DNA from: Ornithinibacillus sp. 4-3
Lineage (GTDB): Bacteria; Bacillota; Bacilli; Bacillales; Amphibacillaceae
NCBI RefSeq assembly: GCF_040958695.1
Contig: NZ_CP162599.1
Span: 406,001 to 470,000 of the forward strand
Direction of reading: 5' to 3'
DNA: 64,000 nt
Shown here: one piece after another, positions 40,947 to 50,380 of the stretch
Position numbering within the stretch: position 1 is the first letter of the stretch
Layout: every line of letters starts with the position of its first letter
Notes under the pieces: generated by a model
What the model saw: the letters and a program-made list of their open reading frames with translations, nothing else
Database searches by the model: none
What the model was told of the DNA's origin: nothing
Position numbers and translations under genes: made by a program

Positions 40947-41468
40947 TTATTTATCAAGATGTTTAATATATTCTTTCATATATGCTGGCATGTCTGCTGG
41001 GCTACGACTGGAAATGAAATTATCATCTACACAGCACAGTTGATTCACCCAATTCGCACCAGCATTTTTCATATCATCTTTAATGGCGGGGGTACTAGTA
41101 ACGGTTCTTCCTTTAAGCACATCAGCTGACACAAGCACCCAGCCGGCGTGGCAAATAGAACCAATTGTTTTCCCTGCTGCATCTAGCTTTTGTACAAGCT
41201 CTTTTACCTCAGGATAACGTCTTAATTTATCAGGTGCCCAACCACCTGGAATTAAAATACCATCATAATCTTCTGCTTTTACATCAGCATAGCCATAATC
41301 TGTTTTAGCAACTACACCATACTGGCCAGTGTATTCTTTACCAGCTTCTTCGCCAACAATATGGACAGTTACTTCATCTTCTTGAAGTCGATAAATCGGA
41401 TACCATAGCTCTAAATCATTATAATTATTGTCTACAATCGTAATTACTTTTTTGTCTTTTAAGCTCAT
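40947..41468 (-). CDS. DJ-1/PfpI family protein (type 1 glutamine amidotransferase fold)
   Basis: A 173-residue cytoplasmic protein of the DJ-1/PfpI superfamily. The nucleophile-elbow cysteine lies in GSICHAGW near 105-110, and the paired glutamate region in EAGKEYTGQYG precedes it. ILIPGGWAPDKLRR near 72 is typical of PfpI-type proteins. Members act as proteases, glyoxalases or deglycases under stress; which applies here is open. GGAGGAG precedes the ATG. A palindromic repeat sits just upstream. Confidence 0.92.
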   Translation of the reverse strand: MSLKDKKVITIVDNNYNDLELWYPIYRLQEDEVTVHIVGEEAGKEYTGQYGVVAKTDYGYADVKAEDYDGILIPGGWAPDKLRRYPEVKELVQKLDAAGKTIGSICHAGWVLVSADVLKGRTVTSTPAIKDDMKNAGANWVNQLCCVDDNFISSRSPADMPAYMKEYIKHLDK

Positions 41469-41492
41469 TCTATCTATCTCCTCCTATGATTT

Positions 41493-41546
41493 TATAGTGC
41501 ATGTTCAAAAAGGTTATTTTGTTGGACTTTTTGAACAACCTCTATA
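41493..41546 (+). repeat. Palindromic repeat with TGTTCAAAAAG arms, copy 2
   Basis: The arms TGTTCAAAAAG (41502-41512) and CTTTTTGAACA (41527-41537) are exact reverse complements. Ends and core (TATAGTG, ATTTTGTTGGA, CCTCTATA) match the element at 28795-28850 in the same orientation. It occupies the start of the 308-base gap before ddh. The remaining 230 bases are AT-rich with no other feature I can support. Confidence 0.85.
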
Positions 41547-41776
41547 ATAAAGATTATAACGATTGTACCAAAAAAGGCTTTAGACCTGTAATTAAAACGC
41601 TTAGATGTCTTAAGAGGGGATGGGAATTCTAGTTAATAGTATGCTAAGTAGTGATTAAATTAGAGAATATTCTGGTCTTAATTTTTCTAATTCTGTTCGT
41701 TGCGCTGGAAAATAAAAAAAGGTAGTATAAAAGAAAAGTTTTAAATGTGATGGATAAATAAATTGGAGGTAATAAA

Positions 41777-42763
41777 ATGACAGATAAAATTCGTATTGGA
41801 ATTGTTGGTTATGGGAATCTAGGAAAAGGTGCGGAACACGCAATTAAACAACAAGCAGATATGGAATTAGTGGCAGTATTCTCTCGTAGAGATCCATCAT
41901 CTGTCGGTGTTAAGGATCCGAATGTGAAGGTGTTACCTCTTGATGAAGCTGAGAAATATCAGGATGAAATTGATGTAATGATATTATGTGGTGGTTCGGC
42001 AACTGATTTACCAGAACAAACACCGATGCTTGCAAAGCTGTTTAATACAGTAGATAGCTATGATACACATGCGAAAATTCCGGAATTCTTTGCTTCTGTG
42101 GATGAAGCTGCTAAGCCTAATGGAAAAACAAGTATTATTTCTGTTGGATGGGATCCAGGCGTATTTTCTATCAATCGTGTGATGGCTGAGGCAATTCTAG
42201 CAGATGGTGGAACATATACTTTCTGGGGTAAAGGTTTAAGCCAAGGTCATTCTGATGCGATCCGTCGTGTTGATGGGGTAAAAGCAGGTGTTCAGTATAC
42301 CATTCCTTCTGAGACAGCAGTAGACAGAGTTAGAAATGGTGAGAATCCAGAATTATCAACTGGAGACCGTCATACACGTGAATGCTTTGTTGTTGCCGAG
42401 GAAGGTGCAGATCAGGAAAAAATTGAACAAGAAATCAAGACAATGCCAAATTATTTCGATGAGTATGACACAACGGTTCATTTTATTACAGAAGAAGAGC
42501 TAGCACGTGATCATGCTGAGATGCCACATGGTGGATTTGTTATTCGTAGTGGAAATACTGGTGAAGGAAATAATCAGATTTTCGAACTCCGCTTACAATT
42601 AAGCAGTAATCCAGAGTTCACATCTAGTGTACTTGTTGCTTATGCACGAGCAGCATATCGATTAAATAAAGAGGGTCAAACAGGAGCGAAGACAGTGTTC
42701 GATATCGCACCGAATTATATTTCACCAAAATCACCAGCAGATTTACGTCGTGATTATTTATAA
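41777..42763 (+). CDS. ddh: meso-Diaminopimelate dehydrogenase
   Basis: A 328-residue NADPH-dependent enzyme that aminates tetrahydrodipicolinate directly to meso-diaminopimelate, a one-step route to lysine and cell-wall precursors. The Rossmann motif GIVGYGNLGKGAE is near residue 8. FSRRDP near 36, CGGSATDLPEQ near 72, SVGWDPGVFSINRV near 118 and the substrate-binding GLSQGHSDAIRRVDGVK near 150 are characteristic, and the length is exact. GGAGG precedes the ATG. It leads a three-gene operon with an enoyl-CoA-hydratase-like gene 15 bases later and a cysteine-dioxygenase-like gene, an unexpected combination. Confidence 0.95.
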   Translation: MTDKIRIGIVGYGNLGKGAEHAIKQQADMELVAVFSRRDPSSVGVKDPNVKVLPLDEAEKYQDEIDVMILCGGSATDLPEQTPMLAKLFNTVDSYDTHAKIPEFFASVDEAAKPNGKTSIISVGWDPGVFSINRVMAEAILADGGTYTFWGKGLSQGHSDAIRRVDGVKAGVQYTIPSETAVDRVRNGENPELSTGDRHTRECFVVAEEGADQEKIEQEIKTMPNYFDEYDTTVHFITEEELARDHAEMPHGGFVIRSGNTGEGNNQIFELRLQLSSNPEFTSSVLVAYARAAYRLNKEGQTGAKTVFDIAPNYISPKSPADLRRDYL

Positions 42764-42778
42764 AAGGTGGCAATTGAA

Positions 42779-43525
42779 ATGGAAGCTGCTGTTTTATTAG
42801 AAAAAATAGATGAACAACAAAATATTTATCAGTTAACATTCAATCGCCCGTATCAGCTTCATGCGATAGACAGTGAGATTTTAAAGGAATTACAAAATCA
42901 TTTACAAACATTAGCTGAAAAAGAAGTTCAGGCATTAATTATTTCAAGCAATACAGAAAAAGCTTTTTGTGCAGGAATTAATGTGAAGCATATACAAGCA
43001 TTTTCCAATGAAGCGGCAGCAGATTTTTTTAGTGAACTGGCAACAACATTAGAAATATTAGCAGAGACGCATTTCCCGACAATTGCTTGTATATCTGGAT
43101 ATGCTTTTGGAGCAGGTGCAGATATTGCTCTAGCTTGCGATTTACGAATCGCAGCACCATCTGCTAGCTTTCGTTTCCCAGGTCCACAATTTGGACTTGT
43201 ACTAGGGACAGAGCGATTAGTAAATGAAATTGGTGCAGCAAAAGCCAGAGAACTTGTATTAACGAATAAACGAATTTTCGTAGAGGAAGCAAAAGAAATA
43301 GGCCTAGTTCATGATATTCTTTCAGAAGAATTACTGGCTTCTAGCTTAAAAATAGCTCGTGATTTGAACAATGTACCTAAGCATACTTACCAGATGTTAA
43401 AAGAAGTTTGTAGTCAACAATCAGGAGAAAAGTCGGCTGCGAGCTTAGCTAGGGATTCGGTTTTAATAGGAGATTTTCAACAAAGATTCACTAAATATTT
43501 GGATCAGATGAAACAGAAAAAATAA
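42779..43525 (+). CDS. Enoyl-CoA hydratase/isomerase family protein
   Basis: A 248-residue crotonase-fold protein. The oxyanion-hole segments AFCAGINVKHIQAF near 62 and GYAFGAGADIALACDLRIA near 105 are present. The position usually occupied by the first catalytic glutamate (PE) reads PQFGLVLGTERL, a glutamine. The second is kept in ARELVLTN. The enzyme may therefore be an isomerase or another crotonase activity rather than a hydratase. The ATG at 42779 has AAGGTGG 8 bases upstream. It lies between ddh and the dioxygenase gene on one transcript. Confidence 0.88.
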   Translation: MEAAVLLEKIDEQQNIYQLTFNRPYQLHAIDSEILKELQNHLQTLAEKEVQALIISSNTEKAFCAGINVKHIQAFSNEAAADFFSELATTLEILAETHFPTIACISGYAFGAGADIALACDLRIAAPSASFRFPGPQFGLVLGTERLVNEIGAAKARELVLTNKRIFVEEAKEIGLVHDILSEELLASSLKIARDLNNVPKHTYQMLKEVCSQQSGEKSAASLARDSVLIGDFQQRFTKYLDQMKQKK

Positions 43526-43545
43526 GGTGTAATGAGGTGAAAGTT

Positions 43546-44115
43546 TTGTCTAGTGAAATGATGAGTCCAGCATTAGAAAAATTTGTCCAAGGGATTGAGC
43601 AAATTATTCAAGCGGAAACAGATGAGCATATCATTACGAAACAGGTTGCAACACTGACGGAAAGCTTTCTACAGGATAAATCAGCTATTCCCGAAAATAT
43701 GAAGCAACCGAACCCAAATAAATATACTTTATATCCATTATATATTGATCCCGAAAATCGATTTTCTATCGCTTCTGCCGTATGGGATGTAGGGCAAGCA
43801 ACTCCAATTCATGATCATCAGACCTGGGGAGTTATTGGAATTGTTCAAGGAGCAGAGAATGAAGTACATTTTTCCATTCCAGCTGTAGGTAAGCAACCAG
43901 AGCAATTGGAGAAACGAGTACTTAAAACAGGGGATGTTGCCATCTGTTGTACGACAGATCAGGATATTCACCAAGTTTCCTGCGCATCATCTGTTCCTTG
44001 TGTAGGTCTTCATGTGTATGGTGCTAATATAGGGGAAATTAAAAGGTATATGTATGATGCAAAAACAGGTGAACGAAAAGAAGCTGTTACTGCATGGGAT
44101 CCAATACCTCAATAA
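43546..44115 (+). CDS. Cysteine dioxygenase-type cupin (thiol dioxygenase)
   Basis: A 189-residue thiol dioxygenase of the cysteine dioxygenase type I family. The non-haem iron ligands are His89 and His91 in PIHDHQTWGVIGIVQG and His142 in DIHQVS, matching the 3-His facial triad. It oxidises cysteine, or 3-mercaptopropionate in related bacterial enzymes, to the sulfinate. I cannot decide between substrates by eye. The TTG at 43546 is chosen because AGGTG lies 6 bases before it; the GTG at 43537 is inside that site. It is last in the ddh operon and is followed by a terminator. Confidence 0.88.
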   Translation: MSSEMMSPALEKFVQGIEQIIQAETDEHIITKQVATLTESFLQDKSAIPENMKQPNPNKYTLYPLYIDPENRFSIASAVWDVGQATPIHDHQTWGVIGIVQGAENEVHFSIPAVGKQPEQLEKRVLKTGDVAICCTTDQDIHQVSCASSVPCVGLHVYGANIGEIKRYMYDAKTGERKEAVTAWDPIPQ

Positions 44116-44119
44116 AAAA

Positions 44120-44165
44120 TGGCTAGGATTAGACATTAGTTTGTCTTCTCCTGGCCGTTTTTTCT
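44120..44165 (+). terminator. Terminator of the ddh operon
   Basis: An interrupted stem pairs GGC-AGGA-GACA (from 44121) with TGTC-TCCT-GCC (ending 44155), followed by GTTTTTT. Confidence 0.78.
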
Positions 44166-44166
44166 A

Positions 44167-45306
44167 TTATTCTGTTGATTTTGTCGCACCCAGCATCTGA
44201 CTCCAAATCGAGCCTTTTGCAGCTTCTCCACCTTTAATTCGCTCTAAAGCCATTCTTATTTGGAGGCGTACTTCAAATTCGGGATCATTTATTGCTTCTT
44301 CAAGAGCTGGAACTGCGGATTCATCGCCTACTTCATATAAATACATAGCTGCGCGCCAACGAACAATTCTGTTTTCATCTTTCAATGTTTCAATCATTTC
44401 AGGCATTGCTTCAGGAAAACCAAGGTCTGATAAACAATCACCAGCAGTACGTCTTACATTTGCTGCTTTATCTTTTAATGCTTTATATAGATAAGGTAGA
44501 ACTTCCTTTTCTTCAATCATTCCTAAATATGCTGTTGCCAATCGGCGAATAGAAGACTTTGTGTCATCTAAAGCTTTATTTAACACTGGGATATCTGCAA
44601 GTGTTGGATCACCTAATCGATCTAATGCAGCATATCGAACACGCCAATCGGGATCTTCTAAGGTTTGTAAAGTGACTTGTTGTTTTTCCTCGACTACATC
44701 TTTTTCAGCAAGTGCATGTTCAACTAATTTTTCTAACCGTTCTTCATCATAGCTGGCTTTTAGTTCTTCTAATACTTCTATACCAATTTCATCTAATGTT
44801 CCGTAACGTACACTTTGCTCTACCCATTTTCGTTCAAAGATGATATTGGTTGTTGGGGTTGTCGCACGTAAAACTGCGTCTGCAAATGCTGGAGGTAAAC
44901 CAACTCGCTTCTCTGTTTCCCCATCTTCTAATTTAATTTGCATAGGTATTTGACGGAACATTTGCAGGAATACACGGACTTCTCCAAAAGCATTATCATT
45001 TTCTTCTATAATATTTGTAGGTTGTTGATCAATATCGGCATCTTTAGTAACGCCGAGTGTTTCTTGAACAGCAGGCAAAATAGCCTCCCAAGCTGTTTTT
45101 GGATTTCGAGCAATAGTGATGAAGTCAACTACTCTATAAATAGAGATGATTCCATCAATTTGCAAAAGATTTTTCGCGTAGTCTGGTGCATTTGTTAAAT
45201 CATCTGTTCTTTTATATTGAAAATAGCTACCATCTGCTAGCATTTCATTAACATTTATTTTCATTGAATGTGGACTTGGGGTTGGTTCAATAGATACAAT
45301 TTTCAT
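44167..45306 (-). CDS. CvfC/YpgR-like protein: Nfu-type N-domain plus HEAT repeats
   Basis: A 379-residue cytoplasmic protein. Residues 1-90 resemble the Nfu N-terminal scaffold domain (IEPTPSPHSMKINVNE near 6, LLQIDGIISIYRVVDFITIAR near 47). From about 205 onwards at least five HEAT-like repeats are visible (DPDWRVRYAALDRLGD, DTKSSIRRLATAYLG, DKAANVRRTAGDCLSD, DENRIVRWRAAMYLYE, DPEFEVRLQIRMALER). The architecture equals B. subtilis YpgR and S. aureus conserved virulence factor C. The biochemical role is unknown; the repeats suggest protein binding. GGAGG precedes the ATG. Confidence 0.9.
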   Translation of the reverse strand: MKIVSIEPTPSPHSMKINVNEMLADGSYFQYKRTDDLTNAPDYAKNLLQIDGIISIYRVVDFITIARNPKTAWEAILPAVQETLGVTKDADIDQQPTNIIEENDNAFGEVRVFLQMFRQIPMQIKLEDGETEKRVGLPPAFADAVLRATTPTTNIIFERKWVEQSVRYGTLDEIGIEVLEELKASYDEERLEKLVEHALAEKDVVEEKQQVTLQTLEDPDWRVRYAALDRLGDPTLADIPVLNKALDDTKSSIRRLATAYLGMIEEKEVLPYLYKALKDKAANVRRTAGDCLSDLGFPEAMPEMIETLKDENRIVRWRAAMYLYEVGDESAVPALEEAINDPEFEVRLQIRMALERIKGGEAAKGSIWSQMLGATKSTE

Positions 45307-45425
45307 AAGAAAAACCTCCTCCGAATATCTCTTAGCGTACTGTTATTATCTTAACAAAGATATCAATAACGTTCCAACGCCGAAAATATTAGAGGAGATT
45401 TTATTTTTTTATTAAATATAAGTTT

Positions 45426-45965
45426 TCAATAATATGGTGAAATAAGAATATATACGAGCACACCGGTTAAACTAACATATAACCAAATAGGCATCGTCCA
45501 TCTTGAAACCTTTCGATGCTTTACAACACTATTCTTTAAACCTAAAACAAGGGAGAATAATGCTAGAACCACAACTACTGGTGCCAAAGTAATATGTGTG
45601 ATTAATACAAAATAATAAATAGAACGTATTATTCCTTCACCGCCAAAAGAAGTGCTTGCAGCTAAGGAGTGATAGGTTAGATAAGAAATAAGGAATAAAG
45701 CTGTTGAAATAAATGCTGCAAAAATAAAATTTCGATGTGTTTTAATATTTTTCTTCAGAATAAAATAAAGAGCGGCTAATAAAAATACAAATGTAAAAGA
45801 GTTGAGTATTGCATTTAGCCTAGGTAATAATGTTAAATCAAATGGAATGTTATGATCTTGTTCTGGAAGAAAAAATAAAACAGCTACAATCACATTTACT
45901 AATATTGCTGTAAAAATAATAAGTGGTGTAAAGTTTTTATCTTTAAATGCTTTTTTGTTTGTCAT
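45426..45965 (-). CDS. DUF420 membrane protein (YozB-like)
   Basis: A 179-residue membrane protein with five hydrophobic segments, matching the DUF420/YozB family. Conserved histidines are visible in THRNFIFAAF near 80, LTYHSLAA near 100 and ITHITLAPVVV near 127, as in small haem- or copper-linked proteins found with cytochrome-oxidase assembly genes, though none is adjacent here. The ATG at 45965 follows GAGGAG closely; the GTG four codons earlier overlaps that site. Function is not established. Confidence 0.88.
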   Translation of the reverse strand: MTNKKAFKDKNFTPLIIFTAILVNVIVAVLFFLPEQDHNIPFDLTLLPRLNAILNSFTFVFLLAALYFILKKNIKTHRNFIFAAFISTALFLISYLTYHSLAASTSFGGEGIIRSIYYFVLITHITLAPVVVVLALFSLVLGLKNSVVKHRKVSRWTMPIWLYVSLTGVLVYILISPYY

Positions 45966-46109
45966 AGTTCTCCTCACTTTAATTAAAGAATTTCATACCT
46001 TACTAAGTATAACAATACTTTTAGTTTTAAAGAAATTTTCAAGTGGTTTTTTGAAAAGTTGTCGAAAAGATTAGAAATGTAGATTCTTTGAAAACCGATA
46101 ACTAGACAA

Positions 46110-46123
46110 TGTAAGCGAATACA
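46110..46123 (+). promoter_or_regulatory. Candidate CcpA site (cre) upstream of ilvB
   Basis: TGTAAGCGAATACA differs at one position from the cre consensus TGWAANCGNTNWCA. Its centre is about 86 bases upstream of the expected transcript start. In B. subtilis CcpA activates the ilv-leu operon from a comparable upstream position. Confidence 0.6.
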
Positions 46124-46166
46124 AGTTAAAACCTTGTTATACCAGGAAGAAAGTTAAAAATAACTG

Positions 46167-46195
46167 TTGACGTTGTTATAAAAACAATGTATGAT
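46167..46195 (+). promoter_or_regulatory. Sigma-A promoter of the ilv-leu operon
   Basis: TTGACG (46167-46172), a 17-base spacer, and TATGAT (46190-46195). Transcription should start near 46202, giving a leader of about 435 bases before ilvB. Confidence 0.78.
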
Positions 46196-46201
46196 AGTTA
46201 G

Positions 46202-46595
46202 CAATATAAAGAAAATAAGTCATCAATGATTTTTAACTATTGAATTTTCTAAAAAATTTCACAATATATAATTCGATGACGGGAGCAAAGGAATAAGGTT
46301 TTTGTATTTACAGAGATCTAGGGTTGCTGGAAGCCTAGAAATACAGCTTATTCTGACATCGTCCCTGAGTGCTGGGTTGAACGGATTTTCCTAATAGGCT
46401 CAGTCAGGTGCTATATGGCACCTGTTATCAAAGGTTGCTATACATTTAGGATAGCAACACAAGGTAGTGTTTCGTAAGGAATACTACAAAACTGGGTGGT
46501 ACCGTGAAAAGTTAGGCTCTTTTCACCCCTAAAATCTGTAAGTATGCATATTTTGCATAGATATTAGGGGTAGAAAAGAGCCTATTTTTATTTTA
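46202..46595 (+). promoter_or_regulatory. T-box leader of the ilv-leu operon
   Basis: Stem I starts near 46277. Nested pairs AATAAG/CTTATT, TGTATTT/AAATACA and CTAGG/CCTAG surround the AGAGA and GGTTGCTGGAA elements. The loop after CTTATT reads CTGACATCG, where ATC (Ile) in the GAC-ATC-G setting is the likeliest specifier; a Leu CTG reading is less likely. The T-box sequence AACTGGGTGGTACCGTG is at 46490-46506. The competing terminator pairs TAGGCTCTTTTC and CCCCTAA with TTAGGGG and GAAAAGAGCCTA (46513-46584), followed by TTTTTATTTT. Uncharged tRNA would favour antitermination and expression of the downstream genes. Confidence 0.93.
46243..46257 (+). promoter_or_regulatory. Candidate CodY box in the ilv leader
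   Basis: AATTTTCTAAAAAAT matches the CodY consensus AATTTTCWGAAAATT at 13 of 15 positions. It lies about 41-55 bases inside the transcript, where CodY could act as a roadblock when branched-chain amino acids and GTP are plentiful. Confidence 0.5.
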
Positions 46596-46636
46596 ACAAA
46601 GAATTATTGTCAAAAATCATGAAGGAGGAACGAAAA

Positions 46637-48361
46637 GTGAATATGGAGGTAGTTAGTGAGATGAACGACACAAAGAAGTCGATGACAGGTGCTGATTTAT
46701 TAATTCAATCACTTGTCGATAATGATGTGGATACAATTTTTGGATATCCAGGTGGCGCTGTACTACCAATTTATGATGCAATTTATCGCAGCGAAGCCGA
46801 ATTTCAACATATACTCTCACGTCACGAGCAAGGTTCTATATTTGCAGCTGAAGGCTATGCACGTGTGACTGGGAGACCAGGGGTAGTCTTAGCTACTTCA
46901 GGTCCAGGGGCTACAAACCTAATTACTGGAATTACAGACGCGATGATCGATTCTCTTCCGTTAGTTATATTCACAGGGCAGGTAGCAAGTCAAGTCATTG
47001 GAACTGATGCTTTTCAGGAATCCGATGTGATGGGCATAACAACACCAATTACAAAATATAACTATCAGATAGATGATATAAGACATTTACCACGTGTCGT
47101 AAAAGAAGCATTTCATATTGCTACAACTGGAAGACCAGGTCCAGTATTAATTGATGTTCCGAAGAATATTTCGGAGGAGATTTCTTTTAAAGAAGCATTT
47201 GGTACTGATTTTTATTTACAAGGGTATCAGCCGACTACGAAGCCAAATCCATTACAAATTAAAAAATTGGCTAAAGCACTTGGTAAGGCGAAAAAGCCTG
47301 TTATTTTAGCAGGTGCTGGAGTCCAGTTTGCTAATGCAAGTGCAGAGTTGAAGGAATTTGCTGAGAAGTTCCAGTTACCAGTAGCAAATACGCTTTTAGG
47401 TTTAGGAACATTCCCAGGAACAAATGGTTTATCTGTTGGTATGGCTGGGATGCATGGGACATATGCAGCGAATATTGCAATTCATGAAAGTGATTTATTG
47501 ATTAACATTGGAGCGCGCTTTGATGACCGCTTAACTGGGAATTTAAAACATTTTGCTCCAAATGCAAAAGTAGCTCATATTGATATTGATCCTGCTGAAA
47601 TTGGCAAAAATGTTTCGACAGAAATTCCGATTGTAGCAGATGCGAAAAAAGCATTAGAAGCGCTTCTGAAAATAAATATTGAGCAGCCAGAACATAAAGA
47701 ATGGTTGGAACGTGTTCAAAAGAATAAGCAAGAGTTCCCGCTTTGGTATGATCGTTCTGAAGATTTAATTTCTCCACAGTGGTTATTAGAGCAAGTTTAT
47801 AAGTTAACTAAAGGAGAAGCTATTGTAACTACGGATGTTGGTCAGCATCAAATGTGGGCAGCACAGTATTACACATTAGATCAGCCTAATAGATGGGTCA
47901 CATCTGGTGGATTAGGATCAATGGGCTTTGGGTTCCCAGCAGCAATAGGGGCTCAGATTGCTTCACCGAAGGATATGGTTATTTCCATTGTAGGAGATGG
48001 AGGATTCCAGATGAACCTTCAAGAGCTTGCTGTAGTCAAGAAGCATAACCTTCCAGTAAAAGTAATTATTGTGAATAATGAAGCACTAGGAATGGTAAGA
48101 CAATGGCAGCATAGCTTCTATGAAGATAGATATTCAGAATCTATTCTAGATCAAAATCCAGATTTCGTTAAATTAGCAGAAAGCTACGGTGTTCGTGGTG
48201 AGCGAGTAACGAAGGAAGAAGATGTTGTAAAAGTATTAGAAGATGTCTTTGCTTACGATGGTCCAGCAGTTGTTGACTGCCGTGTTATCAAGCTAGAAAA
48301 TGTTTACCCAATGGTTGCTCCAGGTAAAGGATCTCATGAAATGTTAGGGGTGACGAGATGA
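46637..48361 (+). CDS. ilvB: Acetolactate synthase, large (catalytic) subunit
   Basis: The ThDP-dependent enzyme that condenses two pyruvates, or pyruvate with 2-oxobutyrate, at the first common step of Val/Leu/Ile synthesis. The 574 residues include [15 protein letters not shown] near 30, the catalytic glutamate in [17 protein letters not shown] near 60, the FAD/regulatory middle domain, and the ThDP motif [13 protein letters not shown]...[16 protein letters not shown] near 455-495. The GTG at 46637 is chosen for the GGAGG 8 bases before it; the in-frame ATG at 46607 precedes that site. It overlaps the small-subunit gene by 4 bases. Confidence 0.96.
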   Translation: MNMEVVSEMNDTKKSMTGADLLIQSLVDNDVDTIFGYPGGAVLPIYDAIYRSEAEFQHILSRHEQGSIFAAEGYARVTGRPGVVLATSGPGATNLITGITDAMIDSLPLVIFTGQVASQVIGTDAFQESDVMGITTPITKYNYQIDDIRHLPRVVKEAFHIATTGRPGPVLIDVPKNISEEISFKEAFGTDFYLQGYQPTTKPNPLQIKKLAKALGKAKKPVILAGAGVQFANASAELKEFAEKFQLPVANTLLGLGTFPGTNGLSVGMAGMHGTYAANIAIHESDLLINIGARFDDRLTGNLKHFAPNAKVAHIDIDPAEIGKNVSTEIPIVADAKKALEALLKINIEQPEHKEWLERVQKNKQEFPLWYDRSEDLISPQWLLEQVYKLTKGEAIVTTDVGQHQMWAAQYYTLDQPNRWVTSGGLGSMGFGFPAAIGAQIASPKDMVISIVGDGGFQMNLQELAVVKKHNLPVKVIIVNNEALGMVRQWQHSFYEDRYSESILDQNPDFVKLAESYGVRGERVTKEEDVVKVLEDVFAYDGPAVVDCRVIKLENVYPMVAPGKGSHEMLGVTR

Positions 48362-48873
48362 AAAGAATTATAACTGCTACTGTACAAAATAGAAGTGGAG
48401 TTTTAAATCGAATTACAGGAATGCTTCAACGTAGACAATTTAACATCGAAAGTATTTCTGTAGGGAAGTCAGAAGTCCCAGGGATTTCCAAAATGACATT
48501 AGTTGTTGAAGTAAGTGATCAGCTTAAAGTAGAACAGCTTACGAAACAATTAAATAAACAAATTGATGTGATTAAAGTAACTGATATTACAGATAAAGCA
48601 ATGGTTGCTCGTGAATTAGCATTAATTAAAGTATCGAGTAATCCGCAATTAAGTGCTGAAATTCAAGGTATTATTACACCGTTTCGAGCGATTGTAATTG
48701 ATATCAGCAAGGATAGCATTACTATCCAGGTTACAGGTAAACCAGGGAAGATTGATGCATTAATTACACTGCTTCGCCCATATGGTATTAAAGAAATCGC
48801 GAAAACAGGACTCACTGCATTTTTGAGAGGACATCAACCAGAAGTTGCAGAACTTGATTCTTTTACAGTGTAA
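48358..48873 (+). CDS. ilvN: Acetolactate synthase, small (regulatory) subunit
   Basis: A 171-residue regulatory subunit (named ilvH or ilvN in different Bacillaceae). The N-terminal ACT domain starts [34 protein letters not shown], with the GVL valine-binding turn intact. The C-terminal half is the small-subunit-specific domain ending [21 protein letters not shown]. It activates the catalytic subunit and gives valine feedback. The start overlaps ilvB by ATGA, so the two subunits are likely made in step. Confidence 0.96.
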   Translation: MKRIITATVQNRSGVLNRITGMLQRRQFNIESISVGKSEVPGISKMTLVVEVSDQLKVEQLTKQLNKQIDVIKVTDITDKAMVARELALIKVSSNPQLSAEIQGIITPFRAIVIDISKDSITIQVTGKPGKIDALITLLRPYGIKEIAKTGLTAFLRGHQPEVAELDSFTV

Positions 48874-48912
48874 ATTTTATATTCGTATATAAGGAAGAAC
48901 TTACAATATAAG

Positions 48913-48946
48913 TTTCTCTAACCTGCAGAAAAGCAGGTTGGGGAAA
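48913..48946 (+). other. Stable hairpin upstream of ilvC
   Basis: The segment 48913-48926 pairs with 48933-48946 over 14 positions (AACCTGC with GCAGGTT at the core, then wobble-containing TTTCTC with GGGAAA). No T-run follows, so it looks like an mRNA processing or 5'-protecting structure rather than a terminator. Confidence 0.55.
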
Positions 48947-48993
48947 CGATATAATAGTCATAACATTGCGAGTTTTTCTGAAAATATAATTAA

Positions 48994-50040
<1,047 letters not shown>

Positions 50041-50380
50041 AACAGTAGGGTTTCCTGTTTGAGAGACTGTTAGATTAGAGGGAGATTAAAACTCCCTCTA
50101 ACCCATTAAAGGAGTAAGTGAATAGAAAAGAATGAAGCGCTTTGGAGTAAAGGTAAATATAGAGTATAACTAAAATCATTTCATTATAGATACAATTCCT
50201 AGTGGATAAAGTGACTGCTAATATTTTTCCGATGTTAAAGGAAAAGATATTGCATACAATGTCCTTATGGAAAGATGAATGATAGTTGTACTTATTTTCT
50301 TCCAAAGTGCTTATCTATTCATTAAAGGATTTTAAACATAGTAGATATTAAGTAAGTTGGACATAAAAGGAGAAAATTGT
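50041..50380 (+). other. 340-base spacer where leuA would be expected
   Basis: Between ilvC and leuB there is no gene. B. subtilis has leuA (2-isopropylmalate synthase) here. The spacer holds one perfect 10-bp hairpin, TTAGAGGGAG (50075-50084) with CTCCCTCTAA (50092-50101), without a T-run. The remainder is AT-rich and I see no leuA remnant in any frame. A short minus-strand open frame there has no ribosome site. Confidence 0.7.

Noticed and set aside
50075..50305. A 76-codon minus-strand frame in the ilvC-leuB spacer, considered as a leuA remnant or small gene
   Set aside because: No ribosome site, no similarity to LeuA, and its 3' end overlaps the palindrome at 50075-50101.
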